Origin: Aquilonibacter sp963703325
Lineage (GTDB): Bacteria > Vulcanimicrobiota > Vulcanimicrobiia > Vulcanimicrobiales > Vulcanimicrobiaceae
Direction of reading: 5' to 3'
DNA length: 64,000 nucleotides
Assembly: GCA_963703325.1 (NCBI GenBank)
Contig: OY969805.1
Location: 124,001-188,000 of the forward strand
Below the pieces are notes generated by a model. It did no database searches and had not been told where the DNA came from. It saw only the letters and a program-made list of their open reading frames with translations. A program made the position numbers and the translations under genes. Positions 51,263 through 59,155 of the stretch are shown in pieces (position 1 is the stretch's first letter; the number at the start of each line of letters is the position of its first letter).

Positions 51263-51755
51263 GGTTTCATCGACCGATCGCATCGTCAAGCGCGTATTTT
51301 TGCGCGCGCCGCAGGAGCGCGTCTGGCGCGCAGTTAGCGAATCGCGGCAGTTTGGTGCCTGGTTCGGTATACGATTCGACGGCGAATTTGTGGCGGGGCA
51401 GCCAATCTCGGGTGTCCTCGTTCCGACAACGGCCGACCCCGACGTCGCCAAAATGCAAGAGGAGTACGCCGGCATGAAGCTGAGCTTCGTCGTCGACCGA
51501 ATCGAACCGATGTCGCTCTTCTCCTTCCGTTGGCACCCGCACGGCCTTGATCCGAACTACGACTATTCGAAGGAACCGACGACGCTGGTTGAGTTCATGC
51601 TCGAGCCCAAAGACGGCGGCACGCAGCTCACGATCGTGGAGTCCGGATTCGACGCGATCCCGATCGAACGTCGCGCGAACGCGTTCGAAGCGAACGACCA
51701 AGGCTGGGAAGCGCAAGCGAGGATGGTCGAAAAATACCTCGTGCTGCAGGCGTGA
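51261..51755 (+). CDS. SRPBCC (AHSA1-like) domain protein
   Basis: The 164-residue protein begins DRIVKRVFLRAPQERVWRAV, the START of the Aha1-like SRPBCC fold, and ends QARMVEKYLVLQ. Such proteins form a hydrophobic ligand pocket. They are very often paired with an ArsR regulator, as here (4-nt GTGA overlap). I chose ATG 51261, which has GGAGG 5 nt upstream, over the ATG two codons earlier. The ligand is unknown. Confidence 0.85.
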   Translation: MVSSTDRIVKRVFLRAPQERVWRAVSESRQFGAWFGIRFDGEFVAGQPISGVLVPTTADPDVAKMQEEYAGMKLSFVVDRIEPMSLFSFRWHPHGLDPNYDYSKEPTTLVEFMLEPKDGGTQLTIVESGFDAIPIERRANAFEANDQGWEAQARMVEKYLVLQA

Positions 51756-52066
51756 ACGCTGCATCGGTCTTTGCTGCGCTCGGCGACGAAACGCGCCTGC
51801 AGATCGTCTCGAAGCTATGTAAGCATGGTCCGCGCTCGATCGCCGAACTCACGCACGGTACGAACGTCACCCGTCAAGCGGTGACCAAACACCTCACCGC
51901 ACTCGCCGGTGCGGGGCTGGTCGACTCCGAACGTATCGGACGCGAAACGATCTGGACGCTGCGACCAAAGCGATTGGCCGAGGTCAAGCGGTATCTCGAC
52001 CAAATCTCCTTACAATGGGACGCGGCGATCGCTCGCCTCGAAGCTTACGTTACGTCCGAAGCGTAG
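51752..52066 (+). CDS. ArsR-family transcriptional regulator
   Basis: The 104-residue winged-helix protein has FAALGDETRLQIVSKL, the recognition helix TNVTRQAVTKHLTAL and GLVDSERIGRETIWTL as the wing. No Cys pair is seen in the recognition helix, so it is not a classical metal sensor. It probably represses its own SRPBCC-arsR unit through the palindrome upstream. The 3-prime end overlaps that of murI by 22 nt. Confidence 0.88.
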   Translation: MNAASVFAALGDETRLQIVSKLCKHGPRSIAELTHGTNVTRQAVTKHLTALAGAGLVDSERIGRETIWTLRPKRLAEVKRYLDQISLQWDAAIARLEAYVTSEA

Positions 52067-52830
52067 CCCAGGCCGCTCACGACGGGTGTTTGTTCTTCCA
52101 TGATCGCCGCGACGCTGCGGCGGAAGTGTTCGGGATCGCCGCTCGTGACGTAACGCGTGGTGCCCGAGCCGATCGGCGCTTCGTCGAGTTGCAAGAACTC
52201 CGCCAGACGCGCCGCCTGCACGAAGGCGGGGTCGATCAAATCGACGCGATCGCCCAGCCCGGCACGAAAGTGCGGCTCGAGCACCGGATAGTGCGTGCAG
52301 CCGTAGACGACCGCATCGAGACCCGGCGGGAGCTCGGCGCAGACGCGCGCGACCGCATCACGCGCGGCCGCCGTTTCGATTTCTCCGGCTTCGACGAGCG
52401 GCACGAGTTCGGGTGCCCCCACTTCCCACACTTCACTCTCCGGGATCGCATTACGAATGCGCCGTCCATACGCCCCCGAGCGCACCGTGGCTGCAGTCGC
52501 AACCACGCCGATGCGGCGGGCACCGCGCTGTTGCAGCGCAATTGTCGCCGAATCCAAGAGGTCGAAGACCTCGGCCTGGGTCGACGGCCAGCCGTAGAGA
52601 TCCGCGATTGCGCACGAGGTGTTGCACGCCATGACGATCGCCTCGACCCCACGCTCATCGAGCCACGCGAGATTGCTTTGCAACAGCGCGAAGAGATCGT
52701 CGGCCGTTCGGTCTCCGTACGGGACGTGCGCCTGATCCGCGAAGAACAGCACGTCGACGTCGGGCAACCGCTCGCGCACGCGTCGAAGGACGGTCAGTCC
52801 GCCGAGCCCGGAATCGAAGAGTCCAATCAC
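52045..52830 (-). CDS. murI: Glutamate racemase
   Basis: The 261-residue protein starts VIGLFDSGLGGLTVL, has the first catalytic Cys69 in MACNTSCA and the second, Cys178, in YGCTHYPVLE. It makes D-glutamate for peptidoglycan. GTG 52830 shares one base with the stop of the amidase gene. Two genes of cell-wall metabolism are therefore joined in one unit. Confidence 0.95.
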   Translation of the reverse strand: MIGLFDSGLGGLTVLRRVRERLPDVDVLFFADQAHVPYGDRTADDLFALLQSNLAWLDERGVEAIVMACNTSCAIADLYGWPSTQAEVFDLLDSATIALQQRGARRIGVVATAATVRSGAYGRRIRNAIPESEVWEVGAPELVPLVEAGEIETAAARDAVARVCAELPPGLDAVVYGCTHYPVLEPHFRAGLGDRVDLIDPAFVQAARLAEFLQLDEAPIGSGTTRYVTSGDPEHFRRSVAAIMEEQTPVVSGLGYASDVT

Positions 52831-54812
52831 TATTGGCTGTTGCTCGCGACCGGGTTGGCTTGCGCGTAGCGATCGATGCCATCGGCAATCGCTTCGGCCA
52901 TCTGCTGCCGCCACGCGGATGAGTTGAGTTTTGCGTAGTCCGACGGGTTGGAGAGGAAGGCGGTCTCGATCAGCACCGCCGGCATGTTGGCGTGCAACGT
53001 CACGTAGAGATGACTCTTCACGATGCCGTCGTCCTTGACGCCCAGGCTGCTCATCGCGATGTCGCGGTCCATGATTTGCGCGAGCGTGAGATCGCTCGGC
53101 TTCGAGTAGTAGACGGTCGCGCCGTTTGGTCCGCTGTTGATATACGCGTTGCAGTGAATGCTCACAAAAAGCCGGGCGCCGGATTGATTGGCGATGTCGT
53201 CGCGTGCCTGCAGCGCGTACGCATCGGTGTTGTCGTGACCAACGTCGACCGCCTCTTGCGTGCTTCGCGGCGTCGCATCGACGTCGTGGTCGGTCGTCCG
53301 CGTCATCTTGACCTGCCAACCGCGCCCAATGAGAATCGCCTGCACGCGCTCGGCCATGTCGAGCGTGAGCACTGCCTCCTGCAATTCGCCGTGCATCGAA
53401 CCGCGATCGGTGCCGCCGTGGCCCGGATCGAGGACGATCAACTTTGGATTGGTCGGAACGTAGCCGCGCGGTCCGAACTTCCACTCGCCTTGATCGTCAG
53501 CGCTCGTGCCGTTCATCCCGTACTCGTCGGCCGGCACCGGCGTAACGAGCGTCTGCGGTTCGTTGGCGGAAACCACCGCGCCGATCGTTCCGCTTCCGCT
53601 GCGCGGGGCGGTGTCGGCCACCGTCGCCGCGCCGATGTCGATGCTCACGCCGGTTGCCGACGGCGACACGGCGACTGCATTATCGCCTGAAAACGACAAG
53701 GCGATGCGGACGGTTTGCGGATCGATCTGCCGTACGCGAAGCGCAATGAGCGGGTCGGCCTCGGCTTGGTCTTGCGGACCACCCGCGAGTTGCGCGTTCT
53801 TGATATCGATCCAGAAGCGATTGTCGGGCGCGCGCAAGCGATGCCACTCATAGGTGGCGTCGCCGGTCACGGTAATCGCGACGCTTTGCGCGCCGTCGTT
53901 GCCGGCTTGAACGCTTACGGTGTTGACGGTGGCGGCCGTTGCGGCGGCAGCGGCGCCGGCCGGCGGTGCCGACGACAACGGTGATGCCGTTACCATGTCG
54001 TTCGGCGCGGGCGATGAGACCGCCGGCGCAACCGCAACCGATCCGCGCAGCGGCTCGACCAGCGGCGGCGCGCTTCCATTTGCACCGAAAGCCACCTCGA
54101 ACTCGCCGCTGCCGGATTGCGGCGCGTCGTGGCGTGTGCCCGGGGCTAGATCGATCGTGACCAGCGTCTTCGGATCGCGCGCCGTACCCGAGGAGGTGAT
54201 TTCGACCGAACGAATGCCGCCGGCGTTGATCGCGCGTTGCGGCGCGAGCGTCGTGCCGACACCGTCGAACTCGTAGACCACGCGATCGGGACCATCGGTG
54301 ACGACCTGCGGATGCAGGACGCCACCGCCGTGCGCGACGAGCACGGCTTGGATGCCGTAGCCTTGGACGTCGACCGAGGTCAGCAGACGCTCGAGCACGC
54401 CGTCTTGCGCGCCGACGCCGAGCGCATGCAGCACATCGTCAAACGGTAGATAAACTTCACTGCCGTTCAGGTACGGGGCGAAGTGCGCTTGTGCGGTGAG
54501 CGCTCCCACGCTGTACTGGGCGTCTCCGACGCCGAAGCTGATGACGTCGGGCGCCGCCGTCGCGATCAACACGCTGCGATCGCCTGAGCGCCAAGTCAAG
54601 GTTGCGCCGAGTGATTTGAGCAATGCGCGCAGCGCCGGATCGTCGATACCGATGGCCGTGCCGCCGGCCGAGCGCGTCAGGTGTGTGAAGGTAAGGGTCG
54701 AGCGTTCGAACGCGTAACTGACCGTGTCCGCGCGGACAACGGTTGTTGCGAACAGCACGAGGATCGCAATCGCGCTACCAATCCGAGCGACGAAGCGGTG
54801 CGTCGAGCTCAA
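52830..54812 (-). CDS. AMIN-domain N-acetylmuramoyl-L-alanine amidase
   Basis: The 660-residue protein has a signal peptide, a copper-amine-oxidase-N-like domain (about 30-150, with EVYLPFDDVLHALGV), a first AMIN domain (about 155-250), a Pro/Ala linker, a second AMIN domain (about 300-400) and the amidase_3 domain (about 455-650). The latter has the zinc motif LDPGHGGTDRGS, SIHCNAYINS and the catalytic Glu in AVLIETAFLSN. It cleaves peptidoglycan stem peptides in the periplasm. It overlaps the GerMN gene by 38 nt. Confidence 0.93.
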   Translation of the reverse strand: MSSTHRFVARIGSAIAILVLFATTVVRADTVSYAFERSTLTFTHLTRSAGGTAIGIDDPALRALLKSLGATLTWRSGDRSVLIATAAPDVISFGVGDAQYSVGALTAQAHFAPYLNGSEVYLPFDDVLHALGVGAQDGVLERLLTSVDVQGYGIQAVLVAHGGGVLHPQVVTDGPDRVVYEFDGVGTTLAPQRAINAGGIRSVEITSSGTARDPKTLVTIDLAPGTRHDAPQSGSGEFEVAFGANGSAPPLVEPLRGSVAVAPAVSSPAPNDMVTASPLSSAPPAGAAAAATAATVNTVSVQAGNDGAQSVAITVTGDATYEWHRLRAPDNRFWIDIKNAQLAGGPQDQAEADPLIALRVRQIDPQTVRIALSFSGDNAVAVSPSATGVSIDIGAATVADTAPRSGSGTIGAVVSANEPQTLVTPVPADEYGMNGTSADDQGEWKFGPRGYVPTNPKLIVLDPGHGGTDRGSMHGELQEAVLTLDMAERVQAILIGRGWQVKMTRTTDHDVDATPRSTQEAVDVGHDNTDAYALQARDDIANQSGARLFVSIHCNAYINSGPNGATVYYSKPSDLTLAQIMDRDIAMSSLGVKDDGIVKSHLYVTLHANMPAVLIETAFLSNPSDYAKLNSSAWRQQMAEAIADGIDRYAQANPVASNSQ

Positions 54813-55296
54813 GATGTCCCCCCGGAAGGGTCTCTACAGTTCGGCCTTCGATCGTAATCTGGACCGCATTAATAGAGGGGATTCCCGTTAGCGTATACAC
54901 CAGACCTTTGAACTCGCCGTTTTCTTGGAATGTCCCGCCGTTCGCGGACGCAACGTCACCGCTCAGATCGACAAGCGCGGTGCCGCCGTTCACGCTGACG
55001 TCGCGTACCCGCGTGCCGGTGGGGAAGCGCACCGCTGAAATGCCGCCCGGCGGCCCTGCCACCGATTGCAGCGCGGCATAGGTCGCGACGTCGTGCAAGC
55101 GCTCCGCCGCGCTCTCGCCCGCGGGCGCGACGCGAAGTGATACGTTCCACGTTCCGAGCGCGGTGCCGTCCAGTTTTGTATAGTACACGGTCAGCGTCTG
55201 GGCCGGACCCGCTTCATGTGGCCGAAGAAAATACCACGCTGCGGCCGCGGCAATGGCGAAAAGGACGACGGCGAAGAGTAGGCGCAAAGTTTTCAC
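54775..55296 (-). CDS. GerMN-domain protein
   Basis: The 173-residue protein has one N-terminal membrane helix and a GerMN domain: VSVNGGTALVDLSGD, then FKGLVYTLTGIPSINAVQITIEG with TLPGG at the end. In Firmicutes GerM acts in sporulation and germination; in other bacteria it is linked to peptidoglycan enzymes. It precedes an amidase and murI here, which supports an envelope role. There is no other sign of sporulation. Confidence 0.82.
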   Translation of the reverse strand: MKTLRLLFAVVLFAIAAAAAWYFLRPHEAGPAQTLTVYYTKLDGTALGTWNVSLRVAPAGESAAERLHDVATYAALQSVAGPPGGISAVRFPTGTRVRDVSVNGGTALVDLSGDVASANGGTFQENGEFKGLVYTLTGIPSINAVQITIEGRTVETLPGGHLELDAPLRRSDW

Positions 55297-55299
55297 GCG

Positions 55300-55659
55300 C
55301 TACACCACTCCCGGCATCGTGAGGCGCCACCCAATCACGATATTGATCAGGATTAACCCAATGCCGATCACCGAAAGTGTCAACGCAAGCGTCGCGCCGC
55401 CGGCCCGTTTTCCGGCACGCACCGCCGTGCCGTAGCACGCCAAAACCCCAAGCGCGATCAGCAGGTGCAGCCAGACCGCGGGCGGGATCGTCATGTGACG
55501 CGCCCCCATCACCGCAGCGACGACCAGCCCTACGACGAACTGCAAAGCCACCACGGCATTGACCACGCGCCGGCCGTTCGGCGTCCAACTGAACACCACG
55601 GCACACAGCGCGACCAAGAAGGCTAGTACCAAGTGGATTTCAAGAACGACACTCATCAA
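55300..55659 (-). CDS. Four-helix membrane protein of unknown function
   Basis: The 119-residue protein is almost entirely four hydrophobic helices (IHLVLAFLVALCAVVF, VVALQFVVGLVVAAVM, LLIALGVLACYGTAV and a last ALTLSVIGIGLILINIVIGW). An IHLVLAF His and a WLHLLIALGV His could in principle bind heme, but this is not shown. It lies 3 nt before the GerMN gene and is probably in the same unit. Confidence 0.6.
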   Translation of the reverse strand: MMSVVLEIHLVLAFLVALCAVVFSWTPNGRRVVNAVVALQFVVGLVVAAVMGARHMTIPPAVWLHLLIALGVLACYGTAVRAGKRAGGATLALTLSVIGIGLILINIVIGWRLTMPGVV

Positions 55660-55685
55660 GCACCTTGTACCGAAAAGGAGAATCC

Positions 55686-56396
55686 GTGTCCTCTTCTACC
55701 GATCGCGTAGAGCTTAACGTTGCCGACGGCACGACCATGCGCGGCTACGTGGCGCGTCCAAAATCCGGGACGGCTACGGCCGGCATGCTCGTCTTTCAGG
55801 AGGCCTTTGGCGTAAACGCCTGGATGCGCGACGTTACGAACCGTTTTGCTGCGCTCGGGTTCTTGGCGATCGCCCCGGAACTCTTTCACCGTACGGGCCC
55901 GGGCTTCGAAGGCCGTTACACGGATTTCGAAGCCGTACGCCCGCACATGGCCGGGCTTAGCACCGATGGGATGCACGCAGACATCGACGCGGCGTACAAT
56001 TGGCTGCGCGGGCAGGACATTGACGCGCCGCGAATTGGCGCGGTTGGATTCTGCATGGGCGGGCGAGTTGCATACGTGGCCAACGCACGCGTGCAACTCG
56101 GCGCGGCGATTTCATTCTACGGGGGCGGCATCGTACCCGATCTTCTTCCGCTTGCACAAGCGCAACGCGCGCCGATCCTGATGTTTTGGGGTGGCCTCGA
56201 CTCGCATATCCCGCCCGACCAATATCGCACCGTCGCCGATGCGCTCACCGCCGGGAAAGCGACGCACGAGCAAGTCGTGTTCAGCCAAGCCGATCACGGC
56301 TTCTTCTGCGACGCGCGCGCCAGCTATAACGAGATGGCCTCGCGCCAGGCGACGGCCCTGGTCAACGCGTTTCTCGATGTGTACGGCTTGCTATAG
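55686..56396 (+). CDS. Dienelactone hydrolase family protein
   Basis: The 236-residue alpha/beta hydrolase has the triad Cys123 in VGFCMGGR, Asp172 in WGGLDSHIP and His204 in QADHGFFC, with Glu39 in VFQEAFG. Dienelactone hydrolases open lactone rings in aromatic degradation; many homologues act on other esters. I chose GTG 55686 because AAGGAG lies 5 nt upstream. The 3-prime end overlaps that of the TPR/ATP-grasp gene by 35 nt. Confidence 0.9.
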   Translation: MSSSTDRVELNVADGTTMRGYVARPKSGTATAGMLVFQEAFGVNAWMRDVTNRFAALGFLAIAPELFHRTGPGFEGRYTDFEAVRPHMAGLSTDGMHADIDAAYNWLRGQDIDAPRIGAVGFCMGGRVAYVANARVQLGAAISFYGGGIVPDLLPLAQAQRAPILMFWGGLDSHIPPDQYRTVADALTAGKATHEQVVFSQADHGFFCDARASYNEMASRQATALVNAFLDVYGLL

Positions 56397-57633
56397 CTGC
56401 ATGTAACGCTTCGCGAATGCGCGCCACGTGCGGCCGCTTGTAGCTAAAGACGTCGTGCGCGTCTTCATCGTGCACCAGCATCGCAGCGTCGGCTTCGAAG
56501 ACGAATAAGCGTCCGTCGGGCAACACCGTCGCATCAATACCGAAGTAGTCCAGGCCGACGGCCGACGCAATCTGCGGCATGATCCGTTCCCATGACGGCA
56601 GCACGCGCGAGGGCGTTTCGAGAAAGGCGCGCTCCTCGTCGCGCCGCGCCGCACTCTGGCGCATCGGACTGGTTTGATAGTGGACCATCCACTGCGGTGC
56701 GATCGCGAGGTGATACGGATAGGCAACGCCGTCGACGAAGATCACGCGAAACTTGCGATGGAGTCCGTCGCGGCTTTGATAGTTCACGAATCGGGCAGCG
56801 TGATACCGTTCGGCGGGAAAGCGAGCGACGTGCATGTGCAGCAGCTCACGCGTCTCGACCAGGGCAAAGCCGTCGCCGGCATGCGTGTCAACCGGCCGCA
56901 CCACCGCCGGCAGCGCGATCGTCGCAACGTCGCCGCTCGAAACAACCGTTGCACCGGAGGCGACGACCCCGTCGATGTCTCGCAGCGTCGTCGCAAGCGT
57001 CTCCCGCGCCGTGCCCGCCAGCCGCGCAGGATCGTTGATTGCGGCGACCGCTTGGAGGAAAAACGCCCGCGCGCGCGCCGTCGCCGTGCGCGCGGCTTCA
57101 GCGGCGCCGAATGCGGTAAAGGCGACGGCGTAAGGCGGAAGCGCGACGTCCTCATTGCCTTCGAGATAGTACTTGTGGACGGCGACGCGCGAACGATCGA
57201 GCAGCAATTCCAGCGGCGTGTTGACGCTGTACGGCGCGTCGCGCAGCAACAGCAGCACCGGCGTGCGCGTGCCCACCGGCATCGGATCGGGATAGACGCG
57301 CTGGAGCGCGAGCGCGCGAGCGCGATAGTCGCGGCTCGTTGCGGCATCATCGAGGACGTGCGCGATTTCGGCGCAGGCCCAATGCGCGCGCGCATCGGAC
57401 GGGTCACGATCGGCAGCGCTGCGGTACGCCTCCAAGGCGTCGAGGTAGCGCCCGCGCCGGACCAGTACGTTGCCAAGCATCGCCAACACGTGCGGCGCCG
57501 CGCCGCCCTCGCACAACGCGGTCAACTCGCGTTCGGCATCGTCGATGCCGGCAAAGGAGAGCAACGCGGGCGGTGCTACCGAGTGCTCGCCGAGTTCAGG
57601 AAAGCGTGCGAGGTGCGTGCTATCATTGGGCAC
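56362..57633 (-). CDS. TPR plus ATP-grasp-like protein
   Basis: The first 115 residues contain TPR-like helices (NVLVRRGRYLDALEAYRSA, RDPSDARAHWACAEIAHVL). The rest follows the RimK-like ATP-grasp pattern: LLLLRDAPYSVNTPLELLLD, ALPAVVRPVDTHAGDGFALV for the ATP-binding strands, HRKFRVIFVDGVAYPYHLAI, and GLDYFGIDATVLPDGRLFVFEAD, which would carry the metal-binding acidic residues. ATP-grasp enzymes join a carboxylate to an amine; the TPR part may bring a protein or peptide partner. The substrate is unknown. The GTG start lies 1 nt from the divergent start of the next gene. Confidence 0.65.
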   Translation of the reverse strand: MPNDSTHLARFPELGEHSVAPPALLSFAGIDDAERELTALCEGGAAPHVLAMLGNVLVRRGRYLDALEAYRSAADRDPSDARAHWACAEIAHVLDDAATSRDYRARALALQRVYPDPMPVGTRTPVLLLLRDAPYSVNTPLELLLDRSRVAVHKYYLEGNEDVALPPYAVAFTAFGAAEAARTATARARAFFLQAVAAINDPARLAGTARETLATTLRDIDGVVASGATVVSSGDVATIALPAVVRPVDTHAGDGFALVETRELLHMHVARFPAERYHAARFVNYQSRDGLHRKFRVIFVDGVAYPYHLAIAPQWMVHYQTSPMRQSAARRDEERAFLETPSRVLPSWERIMPQIASAVGLDYFGIDATVLPDGRLFVFEADAAMLVHDEDAHDVFSYKRPHVARIREALHAAIASRTHRETR

Positions 57634-57634
57634 A

Positions 57635-58024
57635 ATGGTTCTTGCGCTATTGCTCGCGGTTGTCCATGCTGAACGTGCGCCGGCGGTTGCGCAAACGACG
57701 CCCGCGCCGCAGCTCGTCTATCAAACGTATATACGTCCGCGCTTCCAGCCGTTCGGCTATGCCGGCGAACTGCGCATCTGGATCGTCAACGGCTACGTCA
57801 AGGGCACGTATCGCGCCCAGACCGGCGGGACGCTAACGCAAGTGCAAGGCGGAAGCCAAGGATCGGATATCTGGTTCGATATCGCGACCCTTGGCGGTGT
57901 CCATATACAAGGGAAAGTGCAGAGCGACGGATCGATCACCGGGCTCGGTACGCCGCTTGGCCCGGAGGCCAAGCAATACGTGTTTACCGCGGAGCCGGAA
58001 ACCTCACCGTCGCCGCCGGCTTAG
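57635..58024 (+). CDS. Secreted protein of unknown function (129 aa)
   Basis: A short signal peptide (VLALLLAVVHA) is followed by a mature beta-rich part: YQTYIRPRFQPFGYAGELRI, IVNGYVKGTYRAQTGGTLTQ and GVHIQGKVQSDGSITGLG. Such repeats of strand-turn-strand suggest a small beta barrel. No family was recognised. TATCAT 8 nt before the ATG could be a -10, which would make the transcript leaderless. Confidence 0.55.
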   Translation: MVLALLLAVVHAERAPAVAQTTPAPQLVYQTYIRPRFQPFGYAGELRIWIVNGYVKGTYRAQTGGTLTQVQGGSQGSDIWFDIATLGGVHIQGKVQSDGSITGLGTPLGPEAKQYVFTAEPETSPSPPA

Positions 58025-58554
58025 ACCGGTAAGGACGGATGCGCGTCGTGCACGGCTTTCCACGAAGCGTAGAAGGCAAGCGCCGCGGTCAGGATACCAG
58101 CGTAGCCGCCGAACTGGATCATCGAGGGTACGCCGAAGCCGGCACCGATCCACAGTAGGATGAACGTGATCGAAAGCACGATGAAGACCAGCTTCACCGC
58201 CAGCGCCGTGTGCCGGACCGCTTCGATCGTCATGTACAGCGTGAAGACCATCCACGCAAACAGAATGTAGGCGAGATCGTTCGGGTTCTTCGGACTCACG
58301 AACATCGCCCAGAATCCGGTGCCCATCCAAAACGCGCCATATGACGTGAACGCCAGCGCGCCAAAGGTGTTCCCGGACGGGAACTCCCACATGCCCGCCA
58401 GCAGCTGTGCAGCGCCGCCGTAGAAGAACGCAAAGCCGAGAAACGCGTCGCCAACCGGCAGTCCCGCGTTCTTTGCTGAGAGCAAAAAGGTCGTAAGTGC
58501 AAAGCCCGCGAGTCCCAGCGCGGCCGGGTTCGCTATTTTCGGTGGTGATACCAT
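58021..58554 (-). CDS. Acetate/succinate permease (GPR1/FUN34/YaaH family)
   Basis: The 177-residue protein has six helices and the family signature NPAALGLAGFALTTFLLS at the start; FYGGAAQLLAGMWEFPSGNTFGA is the second conserved block. SatP takes up acetate and succinate with protons. I chose ATG 58554. The stop overlaps the 3-prime end of the divergent secreted-protein gene by 4 nt. Confidence 0.92.
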   Translation of the reverse strand: MVSPPKIANPAALGLAGFALTTFLLSAKNAGLPVGDAFLGFAFFYGGAAQLLAGMWEFPSGNTFGALAFTSYGAFWMGTGFWAMFVSPKNPNDLAYILFAWMVFTLYMTIEAVRHTALAVKLVFIVLSITFILLWIGAGFGVPSMIQFGGYAGILTAALAFYASWKAVHDAHPSLPV

Positions 58555-58689
58555 ATGAAAAAGGCCTCCACGAAAAAGTTGCGGTGTGAATGGAAACAAT
58601 ACACAAAAACGGCGCGCTCCCTGCTTGGGGCATCGAGCGCCGGGAGCGCCGCGAACGACCACGAACCACCGTAAACGGAGGCCGGGCCG

Positions 58690-59154
58690 ATGGCAAAGCT
58701 GCGCACACGTGACGGGCTCGCGGAATTGCAATCCGCGGTATGGATCCTGCATGGGACACTGGATCCGCTCGAAACGCTGGCTGCGTGCGGCCTAGACGCA
58801 CCCCCACACGACGAATTTGCGCTGCGATTGCGCGGCGGTATGTACGGCGCGCCGATCGAAGCGCGGTTTCGTTTTGTTCCCGAAGGCTGCGCCCCCGGCG
58901 CGCTCGCATTTTCCTGGACACATGACGACGATGCGCCGCTTCCATCGATGAACGGAACGATCTCCTTCCGGCGCTTCGGTCCACTTCTGATCCTGTCGGT
59001 TCACGCACACTACGCGTGCGGACTCGATGTCCCCGAGCGGCTCTTCTTCGAAGCCGTCGGCCGTAAACTCGCCGAGCGGACCTTCGCAGGTCTGCGCCGC
59101 GCGCTCGTGTATCTTCTGCAGCATCTCCCCACGCGCTCGGTGCACGAGGACTAG
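58690..59154 (+). CDS. Hypothetical protein (154 aa)
   Basis: GGAGG lies 8 nt before the ATG. The chain has no signal peptide and no known motif; alternating strands (EFALRLRGGMYGAPIEARF, GALAFSWTHDD, FRRFGPLLILSVHAHYACG) and a long C-terminal helix (ERTFAGLRRALVYLLQHL) suggest a small alpha+beta fold. It is followed at once by the LuxR regulator and may be part of its system. Confidence 0.5.
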   Translation: MAKLRTRDGLAELQSAVWILHGTLDPLETLAACGLDAPPHDEFALRLRGGMYGAPIEARFRFVPEGCAPGALAFSWTHDDDAPLPSMNGTISFRRFGPLLILSVHAHYACGLDVPERLFFEAVGRKLAERTFAGLRRALVYLLQHLPTRSVHED

Positions 59155-59155
59155 C

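Noticed and set aside
51752..52066. Metal-sensing ArsR
   Set aside because: No Cys pair or His/Asp cluster typical of metal sites in this family is seen, and the partner is an SRPBCC protein rather than a metal transporter.
54775..55296. GerMN as evidence of sporulation
   Set aside because: No other sporulation gene is in the window, and GerMN proteins occur in many non-sporulating bacteria next to cell-wall amidases.
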